Below, piece by piece: positions 1 to 12,358 of a DNA stretch of 64,000 bases. Under the pieces are notes generated by a model that was given only the letters and a program-made list of their open reading frames with translations, was not told the DNA's origin and did not search any database. The stretch lies in assembly GCA_905250125.1 (NCBI GenBank), contig CAJNOL010000970.1, positions 26,208 through 90,207 of the forward strand, read 5' to 3'. How positions within the stretch are numbered: position 1 is the stretch's first letter; every line of letters starts with the position of its first letter. The position numbers were made by a program, and so were the translations under genes. The DNA comes from Rotaria sordida (lineage: Eukaryota > Rotifera > Eurotatoria > Philodinida > Philodinidae).

Positions 1-251
1 GTGTGACTCCTAGTGATACTACAAAAGTTGATTTTTGGGCGACCCTCTTCGGATTTTTAGGGCCCCCCGCAGGTACCCCCCCCCCCCCCTCAGGAAAGGT
101 CAAAGTACTTCTTCATCATTCCCGTGGGAAGTACGTACAGGCATGGGCCGAAAATGACTTTGAAGCTTTTTTAAAAATTGCACTATGAGTGTCTTACGTA
201 TGACAATTTATAGAAATTTTTCTCACAGGCAAAGTTATGGTACTTAAAGGG
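1..251. other. window edge, no gene recognised
   Basis: This stretch is slightly more GC-rich than its surroundings and contains a homopolymer run of C at about 76-89. A short open frame covers positions 3-188 but has no recognisable domain, no splice context and a low-complexity proline run produced by the C tract. I see no gene in it. Confidence 0.4.
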
Positions 252-770
252 TCAATTTAGTCTTTCGTTTTCTTACGAGAGAATTGAAATGAGCACATTA
301 AGTTAGCATCAGAATTTCTTTACTTATTCAAAAGTTAAAATAAAATTTTCAAATCAAAACTTTTTCCTAAATTATAAGTTGTCATTGGAAGAAAGATCAA
401 TATGAATAGTAATATGAACCATTTTGATTCAATATCTGGTGTTTCTTCAGGAATATAGTATAATTCTGAATCGCGCAAAAACAATTTAAAATATATCATC
501 TTCGAACCTCGAGATAATTTAACTTAAGTATTTAGATTTTTTTCCTGTGTTTTAAAATTAAAAGTTGGATTCCTGAAGAAGTATCCGATATTAAATCAGA
601 GTGGTTCATATTACTATTCATATTGATCTATCTAACAGTAACAACTTATAATTTAGGAAAAAGTTTCGATTTACAAATTTTATTCTAACTTTTGAATAAG
701 TGAAGAAATTCTGACAATAACTTAATGTACTTATTTCAATTTTCTCTTAATAAACAGAAAGACTAAATTA
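252..770. repeat. foldback (MITE-like) element 1
   Basis: The two halves are reverse complements of each other. The left arm (about 252-466) opens with a stretch ending TCTTTCG and runs through a block reading ATTATAAGTTGTCATTG. The right arm (about 571-770) carries the complement and closes with AAAGACTAAATTA. The arms are about 200 bases with scattered mismatches and small gaps, separated by a loop of about 100 bases. No coding capacity is seen. This is a typical foldback or MITE structure; the transposase family cannot be assigned from the termini. Confidence 0.75.
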
Positions 771-792
771 AATAAAAAGCATATGTAAATGC

Positions 793-1071
793 TCATGTAA
801 AAATATTTAGGAAAATCAGATTATCAATCTATCATAATGGCACTATTATAACTTGATTTTAATCGGTTTTTTCTATATAAAAAAATCAAAATGTTCGCAT
901 TTTGATTTTTTCGTAATCGATTATAATGAATTTTAAAAAAACAGTTAAAAAAGATTAAGAAAAAATCAAAATCCGAAAATTTTGATTTTATTATATAGAA
1001 AAATCAGGTTATAATAGTGCCATTATAATCGATTAATAATCTCATTTTTCCAGTCTTCTTTTTTTTACATG
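793..1071. repeat. foldback (MITE-like) element 2
   Basis: A palindromic unit directly follows the first foldback. The left side reads CATGTAAAAA, then TCATAATGGCACTATTATAAC. The right side mirrors this with GTTATAATAGTGCCATTATAA and ends in TTTTTTACATG. The interior holds further paired tracts of the type AAAAATCAAAAT. The element is non-coding and about 280 bases long. Its termini differ from element 1, so it is probably a separate family. Confidence 0.7.
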
Positions 1072-1385
1072 GGCAATAAAAACCATTCACGAAATATTCA
1101 ACAGAAATCCATATAATTTGTTGATTCCTATTAATAGAATTCAATAGTTTTGAATTCCTAGCTATCAAGTATTTTTACCAGATATCACGACTTACTAGAT
1201 TTTCCGATCAAATATGAGCTCTTTTTGTTATGTCTGTAGGCTAATATTGTTTGTTTAGTATTTTTTTAAATTTTTTTAAAAATAAAGTGCCAAAAAATAA
1301 TCAAATATTGCAAAAGAACTAATTGTGCTATGAAAGAATTAAGGAATCAGACAGCCAATATTAGAAACCGGATCAATTGAAGAAA

Positions 1386-1468
1386 CTGCCGGATAACCAC
1401 GGTTAACCGGCGGTATCCCCCACAGTTATACGATCGGTATACCGGCGGTTTTTTACCGGTTTTGACCA
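1386..1468. repeat. small GC-rich inverted repeat
   Basis: A short GC-rich island in AT-rich DNA contains CCGGCGGTAT on one side and ATACCGGCGG on the other, followed by more ACCGGT units. It could form a stable hairpin in DNA or RNA. No gene is associated with it. The stretch 1469-2045 to its right holds nothing I can name apart from a likely splice acceptor (ATAG at about 2037-2040) just upstream of the hydrolase start. Confidence 0.5.
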
Positions 1469-2045
1469 CATGGGATAAGAGCAAAAGTCTTTTCTTTTTC
1501 TGTCAACTATTAAATAATTATATTGATTTTGATAGAAAACGATGATATATCGTCAAAAGATATATTGATTGTATCCATTCATCCATAAAAATTCATAGCA
1601 CTTATTTGATTTTTTTCTATTCACCTGAGGGGTATAGATACAATGTCGTTACCTTAAGAAAATGATATGGCCAAAAATATACCAAAAAAACATCATGTTG
1701 AGATATAATTGGTCGATTTCTTGCACTAAGAATAAAATATGTGAATATTATTCATGTGGAAAATAATGGTTGAAGAAAGAAATATCAATGATTTAGATCG
1801 AGTGCAAGTTCATGACTAACTCTAGAGAATAATGATGAGTATTGGAAATTTATGTTCATTTAATTGTAATGTATTCATTTCATTAATTGTTGAATATATT
1901 ATTGTAGAATATACAGTTTATTTTATTTGTTTTTTTTTCAATTTTACAACTTATATGTTGCATAAAAATGACGATTATTTACGTTTTCTTTTGACATTGA
2001 ACAAAATCTATTCATAGTCATATATTTTCTTTTTCATAGATCAGT

Positions 2046-3647
2046 ATGTCAAACCGTCATACCGTCGTTCTCTTTCTCAGCTTCCTGGTGCTTTTGCTCA
2101 TCTACGAAACATCGTAAGTTATGAATGCTTCATGATCATTTTTCATCTTAATATAAGTTCATCAATCTAAATTCTACTGAATTCGTAATCAATCGATTGT
2201 TTATTAAAAAGAAAATAAAAACAAGAGAAATTTAGACATAGTAAAGATATTGTACATATTTTCTATATCTCAAAGATTATTATTATAAGTGAAAATAGTA
2301 GAGACAAGAACGTGTATGTATTGATTTTATATGAGAAGAAGAAAAAGAATCTATTCCATTTCATTAATAAATATGCTCGAAAACGACAGGGAAAAAATTT
2401 TTGATTTGTTTTTTTTTTTGATGAATTTTATTGAATATCGATTTGAACATATCATATACATGATATAAATGAAATTTTATTTATATTTACATATTTAAAG
2501 GTTCCATCTTGTTGTTCTTACCTTATTCTTTCTTGCTGCTTTACTAAATGTATTCAAATCTCCTACTTCGCAATTATGGCTTCTAGCTGTTGTTACAAGT
2601 GAATATTCGATTATCTTTGCTGGACTTACAAGTTTATTACTACTGACTAATTTCTATGCAGTCTCATTTACATTAGTTGGAACAATACTTGGTTTAATAG
2701 CTTTAGTTTTGTTTCTATTACCTATTAGAGATGCTTATTTTATTGCTCAAAAATTACCATCGGATTTGGAAAAAGCTTTTCGACAGATGAAAAATGTTAC
2801 AATCAAAAACGATCAAAAACTTATCAATAGACCTTTTAACATCTTTAAATTCTTACAAACTATACCAAAAGTATCGTTTCGTACATTAACATATGTAACT
2901 TATGATGATGCTACTTTGACTTTGGATTTCTATGAATCAGTCGTGACAGGTAAACGACCTTGTGTGATTGTCATACATGGTGGTTCTTGGATTGGTGGTA
3001 ATAGTAAACAATTGCCAGAACTCAATAGACATCTAGCACAAGTAGGTTATCATTGTGCAGCTATTAATTATCGTTTAGCTCCACAATGGAAATGTCCTGC
3101 TCCAATAGAAGATACTGCTGCTGCTTTAACTTACTTACGTCAACATGCTGATGAATTGAATATTGATCAAAATAATTTTGTATTACTTGGTCGATCAGCT
3201 GGTGGACAAATAGCATTATTAGCAGCTTACACAGTTCAACAATCTGGTATCAAAGGTGTCATCAACTTTTATGGACCAGCAGATATGATTTGGGGATATA
3301 TGACACCAACGAATCCACTAGTATTGGATTCACGACAAACATTAGCGAGATATATTGGTGGTGATTATTTCGAAATGCCAGACAAATATGCAGCTAGTTC
3401 ACCAATTGAATTTGTCAATCGACAAACTGTACCTACTCTTATCTTTCATGGTCTCCCTGATTCACTCGTATTCTATGAACATAGTCGTCGTCTCGATGCG
3501 AAATTACATCAAAATGATGTACCACATTATTATCTTGAATTACCATGGGCAACACATGGTTTTGATTACAATCTAAATGGTCCTGGTGGACAACTGTCAA
3601 CCTATGCAATCGACTATTTCCTTAATGTTGTTACTAACCAACAATAA
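2046..3647 (+). CDS. membrane-anchored alpha/beta hydrolase (esterase/lipase-like)
   Basis: Two exons, 2046-2113 and 2501-3647, give 404 residues. The intron is GTAAGT...AAAG; the splice completes a serine codon and keeps the frame. The first ~115 residues hold about four hydrophobic helices, predicting a membrane anchor. The soluble domain then has the oxyanion motif HGGSW, the nucleophile elbow GRSAGG (Ser), an acidic residue in GLPDS and the catalytic His in ATHGFD, so the triad looks complete. These motifs fit the alpha/beta hydrolase-3 / BD-FAE esterase group, which hydrolyses ester substrates; the actual substrate is unknown. Proteins with an N-terminal multi-helix segment on such a domain are, from memory, common in bacteria, so horizontal origin is possible but unproven. 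The start ATG lies just after a probable splice acceptor, so an upstream 5' UTR exon is likely. Confidence 0.85.
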
Positions 3648-4466
3648 ACTTTTTCTCTAACGACTATATTGTATTAATAAATAAACATTTACTAATCTTT
3701 GTCATGTGTCACTGTTTTCAGCATTATTGTTAGATGTATTAAACTTTTCTCTATATGAAATCGATTTTTATCATATTAATATTCGTTTTGATTAATTGAA
3801 AAACAAAATACATAACAAAAAATGACTATTTGTTCTTTCTAGACCGCTCGAAATCGATCATATGTACAATATTATAATTAACTTTGAGTTCAATACATAT
3901 ACTTCTTCGAATCGAATAATATAGATTGCCTTTAACTATGAAGATTTTAGTCAAGAAAATCTTTGTTTGATTTTTTTATTTTGATCATGATGATGTTTTT
4001 GTTGATTTACGTTAGTGTGAATAAATCAATATGATTTAGAGTTTTGATGAAGAGAAAATTATTGTCATTGATCAATTAAAGTTTACATTATTTTCAGATA
4101 TTATTCTCTAATGATTTTAATTTGAGATAACACTTCAATGTGTATCGAGTTATAATTTTAAAGATTATGAAAATTGAAGAAGTTTTGCCATTGTGGTTGC
4201 AAATCTAAACATATTTTCATCATCATATGAGACTGAATGCAATACATTCATAGACACTCTTCTACACCGTCAATCTGGAACATCTATTATGGAACCAGGA
4301 CTCTCGATGTGGGAGTGGATGCAGATGTGTGTGTTGATAGAAAACTCACGCTCATCCCCATCCCTACATCGACACCCACACCCACAATAAATAATCATTT
4401 AGACATCAGAAACTAGAAATATGATGTTTTCCCCTTGGAATACATTCTATTTCAAATACTTCTATA
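3648..4466. other. intergenic, 3' side of hydrolase
   Basis: AT-rich spacer between the hydrolase and the convergent glycosyltransferase pseudogene. An AATAAA-like signal (TTAATAAATAAAC) occurs at about 3674-3687, about 30 bases after the hydrolase stop, and may serve polyadenylation. A short CA/CCCACA-rich patch lies at about 4350-4388 and produces a spurious short open frame. I see nothing else. Confidence 0.5.
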
Positions 4467-6128
4467 TCAATCCATTTTTTTCTTTCGACCTCGTTTACAA
4501 CATCTTACAAATAAATATAAAATGATTGTCATAGGTAATACAATAAAAATAAACACTAAATCAAGCATATAACGTTGATAAAACGGTAGTGTACTATGAA
4601 ATGGTTCATACCGACTCAAATCACCATTTAAACTTATTAAAAGTTCAATTTCTTCAATAGTACGTTTCACACCACTGGCATGTTTCATCTCAAGTGACAT
4701 TAAACGAGCTGCTTGCTCATACGTCATGTTTCTCCACATGGTAGATAGTTTTGTTGTTACACTACTAGCTAGAAAAGTATAATCATGATAATCATGTGGT
4801 TTTAGAAATGATTCTAGTAGAGAGGGTGGTTCGAATAACGATTATCCAACACCAGAATTTTGAATTGCCATTGAGTTTAGAAATTGATCGGTGTGTATTG
4901 GTAAGCATAACATAAGTTTTTGAAAATAAATTCCTTCTACAATTGAACCCATACCACAATGACTTAAATATAGATTAACTGAAGTCTGTTGTAAAATTCA
5001 TTTTTGTTGAACAAATTGATGTTCAATTTTAATTCGTTGATCATCCACCAAAATTCGTCGATATTCAACATTTTGTATCTCAGTGAATACAATTTGATAA
5101 TTATTATAATTTCTACCACGAAACGCCAATATGACACAAGCCGAATCTGTTTGTAATAGAAATTCGACCAAACCATGAATCAAATTCTTCATTCTATCGA
5201 GTCTAATAATACCCGTACTACCAAAAGCTACATAGAGAATCGAATTCATTGGTTTGAATTTAATCCACCTTGTAAGATCATTATCAACATGATCGATCGA
5301 TGATTCATCTATAAATCCACCAAGATATTTCGTAAGATGATGTGAATACGATGGTGGATAGAGTGTTGGTGGTATACCAATTAAATTCAAACAGTTCGAT
5401 TGCGTAAATAGCAGATTTCTTAATGTGAAAGTATCATAAAATGGTCCTGGTATTTGAGGAAATTATTGGAAAATTATGTAGAATGATTCTATTAATTTAT
5501 TGAAAATGCTTATTATCAAATGTGAATAAAAAGCAACATTATAAACGCGATATTTGAATTCAGTTATCTGTTTTGATGATAGTGACAAACAACTAATTGG
5601 TAGATTTACATCAAAAATATTCGATTTGATTTCTGCTCTCTGTATGACACAAGATGTGTTGGCTTTTTGACATAAAGCATGAGCACCTAAGACTAATGAA
5701 TTACTAATGATGACATCAAACTGGTCAGACATTAATACATGCACTGCTTTATGCATAAATACATTTGTAGTTCGGCTAACTGTTGGTATCATATAAAATA
5801 GACTATCAAATAATGAATGATTCATAAAATATTCAATAATATCTTGTTGTATTTTGTTTTCTTCCATAATTGCATCGGTTGAATCATTTGTAAAGATCAA
5901 TTGAAATGAAGATCTATTCGAATACATTTCAGTATTAATATACGATTGTGCTAATACTTCCGTAATAAAAGTTACATTATGATTCTTCATTGCTTTCACT
6001 AATTCAAACATTGGAATAGAATGACCAGCTGCACCAAAGCTAAGAAACAATGCGTTCAAACTGAATGCTTGAGGAATGATTGTTAATAATAAAAGAAATA
6101 ATAAATTCATGTGAACCATGATACACAT
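4467..6128 (-). pseudogene. UDP-glycosyltransferase (UGT) pseudogene, three in-frame stops
   Basis: Read on the minus strand, one continuous frame from ATG 6128 to the stop at 4467 encodes a GT1-family UDP-glycosyltransferase. It has a signal peptide, then the N-terminal acceptor domain opening with SFGAAGHSIPMFEL, the donor-domain segments YVAFGST and SHCGMGSIVEG...DQFLNS, and a C-terminal transmembrane helix with a lysine-rich cytosolic tail (RCCKRGRKKKMD). UGTs of this type sit in the ER membrane and conjugate lipophilic compounds with a sugar. The frame is broken by TAA at 5463-5465, TGA at 4998-5000 and TAA at 4842-4844. I find no frameshift and no obvious intron. The TGA stands where the family has a conserved Trp just before the PQ/HCG signature, so it is probably TGG changed to TGA. 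The sequence is otherwise well conserved, which suggests recent inactivation. Confidence 0.85.
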
Positions 6129-6479
6129 GGCAATAAATAGCACTGCTGAAGTAGTGACAAAAAAAACAATATGGACTTCTCTTTTCGACTCTTTTTTTCT
6201 TTCTATGTTCTAATCTAATGCAAATATTTGAGTTTGTACCTAAGATCTTGTTCAGAAATATTTTCTTCTTATTTATCTCGCCGTCAGGAGACAAGTTCAA
6301 AAGTATCTCCTAATTAACTTTGTCCCTTCGGCGATGGTGGAAGAATTTCAGAGCATTATTGAATAGAATTACATACTTTTCGTCGAAAAGTACTTCAAGG
6401 CAAGGTTTGTAGTCCCCGAGACAATTCCGGATCCTTCAATTCTTCTACAAAACTGTTCAGAGTTAAGAGGACAGTGAAT

Positions 6480-6690
6480 TTTCTTTCACACTCACGTTTG
6501 TAGTGCCCTCACCTTTGCCTTCACCCTCACATTTGGAGTGTCTTGCATGGCTGTTGCCCTCACAGTCGTGCTCACTCTCACTCACCCTTGCCTTCACGTT
6601 ATGCTCACCCTCACATTTGGAGTACGCCTACATGGTTCTCACCCTCACCCTCACGCTCACTTCACCTTTACATTTGGAGTACTCTCCATA
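6480..6690. repeat. imperfect CCTCAC-rich tandem repeat
   Basis: Three irregular units are each built from reiterated CCCTCA/CCTTCAC steps and end in a CA(C/T)TTGGAGT box (about 6528-6540, 6612-6622, 6669-6680). Unit spacing varies (about 60-85 bases). It produces three overlapping short open frames, none of which looks like a real protein. Flanks at about 6375-6400 and 6700-6790 share short TTTTCGTCGAAAAGTACTT / TCGACGAAAA palindromic words, so the block may be the inside of a degraded foldback element. Confidence 0.55.
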
Positions 6691-6799
6691 GCCAAGAAAA
6701 TACTTTCGACGAAAAACAGATATCTATCTGAGTTTATTGATGAAGTGCTTTGTCGACGAAGTGTCGTGTCGACAAAAATTTTTCGACGAATAACATGAT

Positions 6800-8993
6800 T
6801 GCCAATATGTTCCCTCGTAAGTATGCTGCAATTTGTAGAGGAGTAAGCTTTTAATAAAATAAGATTTTTAAATTTAGTAGAATAGTTGTAATTTGTAGAG
6901 AATGTTAAGTATTTGTTCCATGAAAATTTTCGTTTGAACTTAGCTACGAAGAATTTTAATGTAAGTCAAAAAGGAAATGTACTAGCTGATTTGTTTTTTT
7001 TTTGTTATTAATAAACTAATATTCATAATGCACGAGCAAGAATCGTCGATTTGGACTGAGCTAAGAATGATTTAAATTAACGACAAAACGAGTTTTTAAG
7101 GAGGTTATATCATAACTTGTTTTGATAATCCAATATTTATTCCAAACGTAGTGTGGACGAATTGGGTTGTGTCCGTCAAGAGAAAGCGCTCATTAATATT
7201 CATATTTCTAAACCGTCTCTTTTAAAATATTATTTTTTTATTATTTTTGATTTTTGTATATACAAATGCTTTTGCACACCAATCAGTTGTCTCCATTCAA
7301 TGTTTGATTTCATTTTATAATCACAATTAGATGGTGTGTTCAAATCAAAAACGACTCATGACATTCATAATAACAATTATGTCTGATGAACTCCACAAAT
7401 TACAACTCATCAAATTGACGCAATGGAATTCAATCTTTAGCGAACTCTATGAATTTCAACAAAGTTAAAAAATATAACCAAAAATATAAGTTGTATTAAA
7501 ATTTTTATCAGTAATTTTCTAAAAAATTTGAAAAACTACAAATTGAGACCTAAGATTTTTTTTAATTGAATAAATTAAGTTTAAAAAAACAACTGAAATG
7601 GAATTTAACAGATTTTAAACTTCGATTTTTGTATTCACAAATGAGAAAACATGTTTTAAATACGTCGTATTAATGGTGATCACTGAACTCATTCAATTGA
7701 ATATGCATATATTGTCGAGGGACAAAAGAAATCGTTTTCTCAGTTGTTATGATTTTTATCGTTGACAGTTGAGATGAATCTTTTGGTACACATCATATAT
7801 TGACATCAACATAGAACACACGATCAATGTTAAATTTTCAATGCATTAAAATATTTCTCAGTAAGATCGATTTTTCTCATGTATTCAACTAATGCAGTCA
7901 TTTCGAATGAATACGTTCTTTTCTATAGTCGTTAGAAGCAAATCAGTAGAAACTCCTTTTTCAATGATGTTTGTAAGTTTTAAGACGAATACTTGAAAAT
8001 TTTTCTTTCAAAAGCAAAACATTTCTAATGTTTCGAGTCCGAATTCATCAAGTATTCAATAGCTTGACATGTTCTAGAACTGATGTGCAATCATCGAGAA
8101 TTTCAAGAAATCTTATCAGATATTGTACAACCAAATTATATAACATAGTTCGTGAATGATAATGAACACTAAGAGAAAGATCTGTTTTCTACAGTTCTTT
8201 TTCTTCTATGTTCTTCCATCGATTGTCTTGACACATATATTGTGTATGTGAGTGTTGATGTCGACAGAAGACATTCACATCCTATTTCTTACAGAATACT
8301 AATTTCTCAAATTATTTTGATTAATAAGTGCAGAACGAATATGAAATATTTTATCAAAATTTAAAAATCATGATTTTTTTAAAATACAAAACATCTTAAA
8401 TGTTTAGTGCAATATAAAACATAAAAGCGAAGAGTATATTTTGTTGTCAATCAATGTGTTACGTACTTAATTGGTTGTTGAGAATATTTCTAAAATTTCG
8501 ATAATATATGGATATACTTCTTACTAAATAAAATACTAACATTATAGTTTATTTTTTTTATATGGAAAATAAAAATTATCTTTATATACTTTAAAAAACT
8601 ACAGGCTCGATTTTGTATTTATAAGGTAATTTTCATAAATTATATAAAATCAAAAAAGCATATTGTATAATTGAATATGAATAATGAAACAAATGATTGT
8701 TTATTTTATTGCACATCAACTTTCATAGAATGATTTGTTTCGTTCATATCACATAGAAGAAGAAAGAACGAAAGAAAGAAGTCTATGAAATGCTCCAGAT
8801 GTTTATATCTTCTAAGTGCGGCAACTGAACTGCTTCCATTATGAGCAAATTTTTTTGTCTTATAAAATAGTGAATAGAGATTAAACATATAAAATTGAAC
8901 AATCATCACATCAAAAAATATTCATTCATTCATATATTAACATCTAATATAAGCTATTATAGGTTTCATCTTCTTGTATCTTTTCTATCTTAT

Positions 8994-9028
<35 letters not shown>

Positions 9029-12000
9029 ACATGTACAATTTCATGCTTGAATTAACTTGTATCATCGGCAATATAAAATAATATTTGGCGCGAGGTCAGA
9101 CAATTCAGTCGATTATTTTATTCGATCTGATAGAACAAATTCGATTTATTTCTATTTAGATTTTTCTGTATGATAGTATCTTGGATTGTCAATTAACCAT
9201 CAAGGGATTGTTTCTTTTCTATGTTTTCTTGTGTAACACAAGAGTCAAAATACTTGAGATGAACTCATTATATATATATATATATAATGTATAAATACAT
9301 ATATGTATGTATTATCAAAAGAATGATAGTATGCGCGGCATTGATACATCCCAGCAAGATACTTGTTGATCGTAAAGTCAATATACGACCAATTTGATTT
9401 GATTAAAAGGCAAAACGACATAATCATATATATGATGTCACATTTCTTTAAGATCAAAAGTAAAAGAGAATGTGAGCTGGCATGTGCACAGCAGGATAAA
9501 TACTATCTGTATGTATCTCTATAATTACCTCGTGTAAAAGAATGTCTTTTCTTTTTATACTAAATTGGCAAAATATGTCATCGTTATTTATTTTGTTTTT
9601 TTTTCAAATCCATTTCCGAAAGCTTTCAACTGACGCCAATAACTGTAGGTGGAGCATAGCTAATCGAATGTGTATATGTGTGATTATTTTTCGAAAAAAG
9701 AAAATCATTTAGTATTGATTGTTGATATAAAATATTATATTTTTTTTTCTTTCACTCTCTCTCTCTCTCTCAGACACGAGCTCTTGTTTAGATAGTGTGT
9801 GTAAGGTGTTTTGCCTTTAAATAACAATAATATATTCCTCACTATCGATGATTACATTTCACACATCATTATATATATATATATATATGTATATATGAGA
9901 GACGATCGATTTTTATGTTTTCAATCAACCATGAAGTCCAGAGGTTCTCTTTTTGTTTCTTTCTTTTGACAATAAATCTATTCAATTAAAAAAAAAAAAC
10001 CAAGAAGCAATTTATATTGTCGCCATGAAGTGGTTCGATCTTTTCTTTTTAATATCAAATATGAGATTACATTATCAAACAAAAAAAAAAACGAGAGACG
10101 AGAAATAGCCACTTATTCTCGACGACAATGATTATGATGTGAAAAAAAAAGTGTATGAGCAAAGTCGGCATATATAAAATGCACCAGTAGCAACTAATTT
10201 CAATGATATACTCAACAAGTGAAAGGAGTGCTTATTGATCGGAAGGAGGCAATGATTGATAATCTTTTCCCAGCATTATATTTAGATGAATTTCAAACAT
10301 AAATATAACAGCTGTATTTCCTCAAAGAAGAAAAAAATTTGTTCAACTCATCATTAATGATAATGAACTGTAAACAAACTTGATATATATATATATATAT
10401 ATTTCCAATAGGAGAAAAGAAAAGAAACAATCATTAATATAAATAAAATATCTGTTGACCAATGAACATATTGATATGAAAAGAGAAAAAGAAAAATACA
10501 TTCATATTTCTATAACATGTATTATAAAGCTATATCATAATTATTCTTTACATATACACGCAACAACAACAAAAAAAAAAAAGAAATGGTTCTTTTGCCA
10601 TATCATCAGGTGAGTTTGATATCAATTTATTTGAAATGCAAAATAAAATTCCGACTTATTTACATGATGAAATATAAGATATATTTGCCATTTGATATAA
10701 ATATATATTATCTTCAAATGAATATATAAAAAAAAAAAAAGAAGAAAGAAAATAATCATTAAAAATATGTGTTATAAATGAAGAAGATTTACATATTAAA
10801 TTTAACTTGTCAATTGCAAACGTCACACTCTGTTAGATAGATAATAATCTAGCACACTTTCTTTGAATTCTATGACGCTAGAGGGTATTTTGATAGAAAG
10901 TCGATAAACGACATAGCTGAATATCTATTTCTTTTTTCTTTTTTTTTTTTTTGTCGTCAATAAAACTATCTATCTAAAGAAAAAATGTGTCTATCTTAGG
11001 CGTGAAAATCATCTCCCTTAATGTGTTATATTACTAAAAGAGAAAAAAAATAGTGAAGATGTCACCAAGCGTGATATTATGTCAAGCTTCGTTAAGTGCA
11101 ATCAATAAAATCGTAATGGAATATCATCAATATAACATTAGCTAACTATTCAAAAGATAAATCTGTCGTATTTCTGAGAATTAAATATTATTATCTTTAT
11201 ATTCCGATCAAGACTTTCTTAGAAAGAACAAAATCCGCCGTGACCAATCTTCTTCCACAATAGACAACCTGTCCATTCATCCCTCCCTCAATTCTATTCA
11301 CCTCACAACAATATTGTCTGCTTATTTTTATTTCACTTTCTTCCAGAGAAAGGCAAATAGTGTTTCAAAATCCATTTTCTATCCGAAATTACCATAAAGT
11401 CGTAAAAAATTGACAGAAAGTCAGATACTGCGGGGGCAACTCCTACTTGAAATACTCCTGGATGTTTTGTTTTTTTTCTCAATATATTATGTATATGAAT
11501 GTTGTTGTCACTTAAAAGATTTCTCTATTTCACGTTTCCGATGGCATTATATTTTATGTTTATTTGCGTATGTTGACTGCTAACCCGGATATTAGTTTAG
11601 TTGCGAGCTATTTCTTTTTGTTTTTTTTCTGTCATTTGTTACTCTACTAATAGCCGGAATTGACAATGATAAAAGTAATAGTAGATCATTTCGATAAAAA
11701 AGAAAAGAAAAAAAAAATATATATATATATATATATAAAGAGAAGATGACAGTGTCTCTCATACATCCACCCCCATTTGCATTACTCGATCGTGGGATGA
11801 GTTTATTAGTAACGGTTATTCTTTTGTTTTCTTGTGTGCTCGAGTTAAATCAGGCACGAGCTCTCGGGAATGGAAAAAAAAGAGAAAAAGCGAAGCAAAA
11901 AAGAAAAAAAAAGAATCGTTTACCCAATCGTCAATACTCGAGCATGAAGAAAATTTTTGCCGATTGGTTTATATGAGTTTATTTGACGCCGGAGGGCATG

Positions 12001-12358
12001 ATTGGTCAAAAACAGAGAACGAACACATAGAAAAGAGAAGTACACTTAGCTCAGTATACATATATATATATGTAATTTTGTTTTGAAAAAAAATATGGAA
12101 TTTGTATGTGTCTATTTATATTTGATATTATATATTTATTTATTTATTTTTTCTTTCATATCAATATTGATAGATTTTTTTCAGTTATAGAAAAGTCGAT
12201 TATCCATTATTCCTTCTGTTTTTTTTCTTCATTTGTGCAAATTTTTTTTTTTTGCTTCGGGTATTTATTGTTGTCAACTCATTATCGCAGTTGTCGAACT
12301 GCCGCAGGATCTTGAGAACGAAAAAGAAAAGAAAAAAAAAGTTCAACAACATCGTCGT
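6800..12358. other. gene-free AT-rich region upstream of AP-2, with microsatellites
   Basis: About 5.5 kb has no recognisable protein-coding exon. It contains dinucleotide AT tracts at about 8996-9024, 9270-9286, 9871-9887, 10383-10401 and 11717-11737, a CT tract at about 9755-9771, and many A/T homopolymers. It sits between the 5' end of the UGT pseudogene and the first confident AP-2 exon, so it may hold 5' UTR exons and cis-regulatory DNA of the developmental regulator downstream. That is inference from position only. Short open frames near 11746-12086 look random. Confidence 0.4.

Noticed and set aside
8996-9024. AT dinucleotide tract as a possible replication origin or regulatory element
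   Set aside because: Simple microsatellite; several similar tracts occur nearby with no other signal.
11746-12086. Open frames just upstream of AP-2 as a 5' coding exon
   Set aside because: They are lysine-rich or random-looking, have no clear donor in the right phase to join exon 12359-12424, and AP-2 proteins vary too much at the N-terminus to give support.
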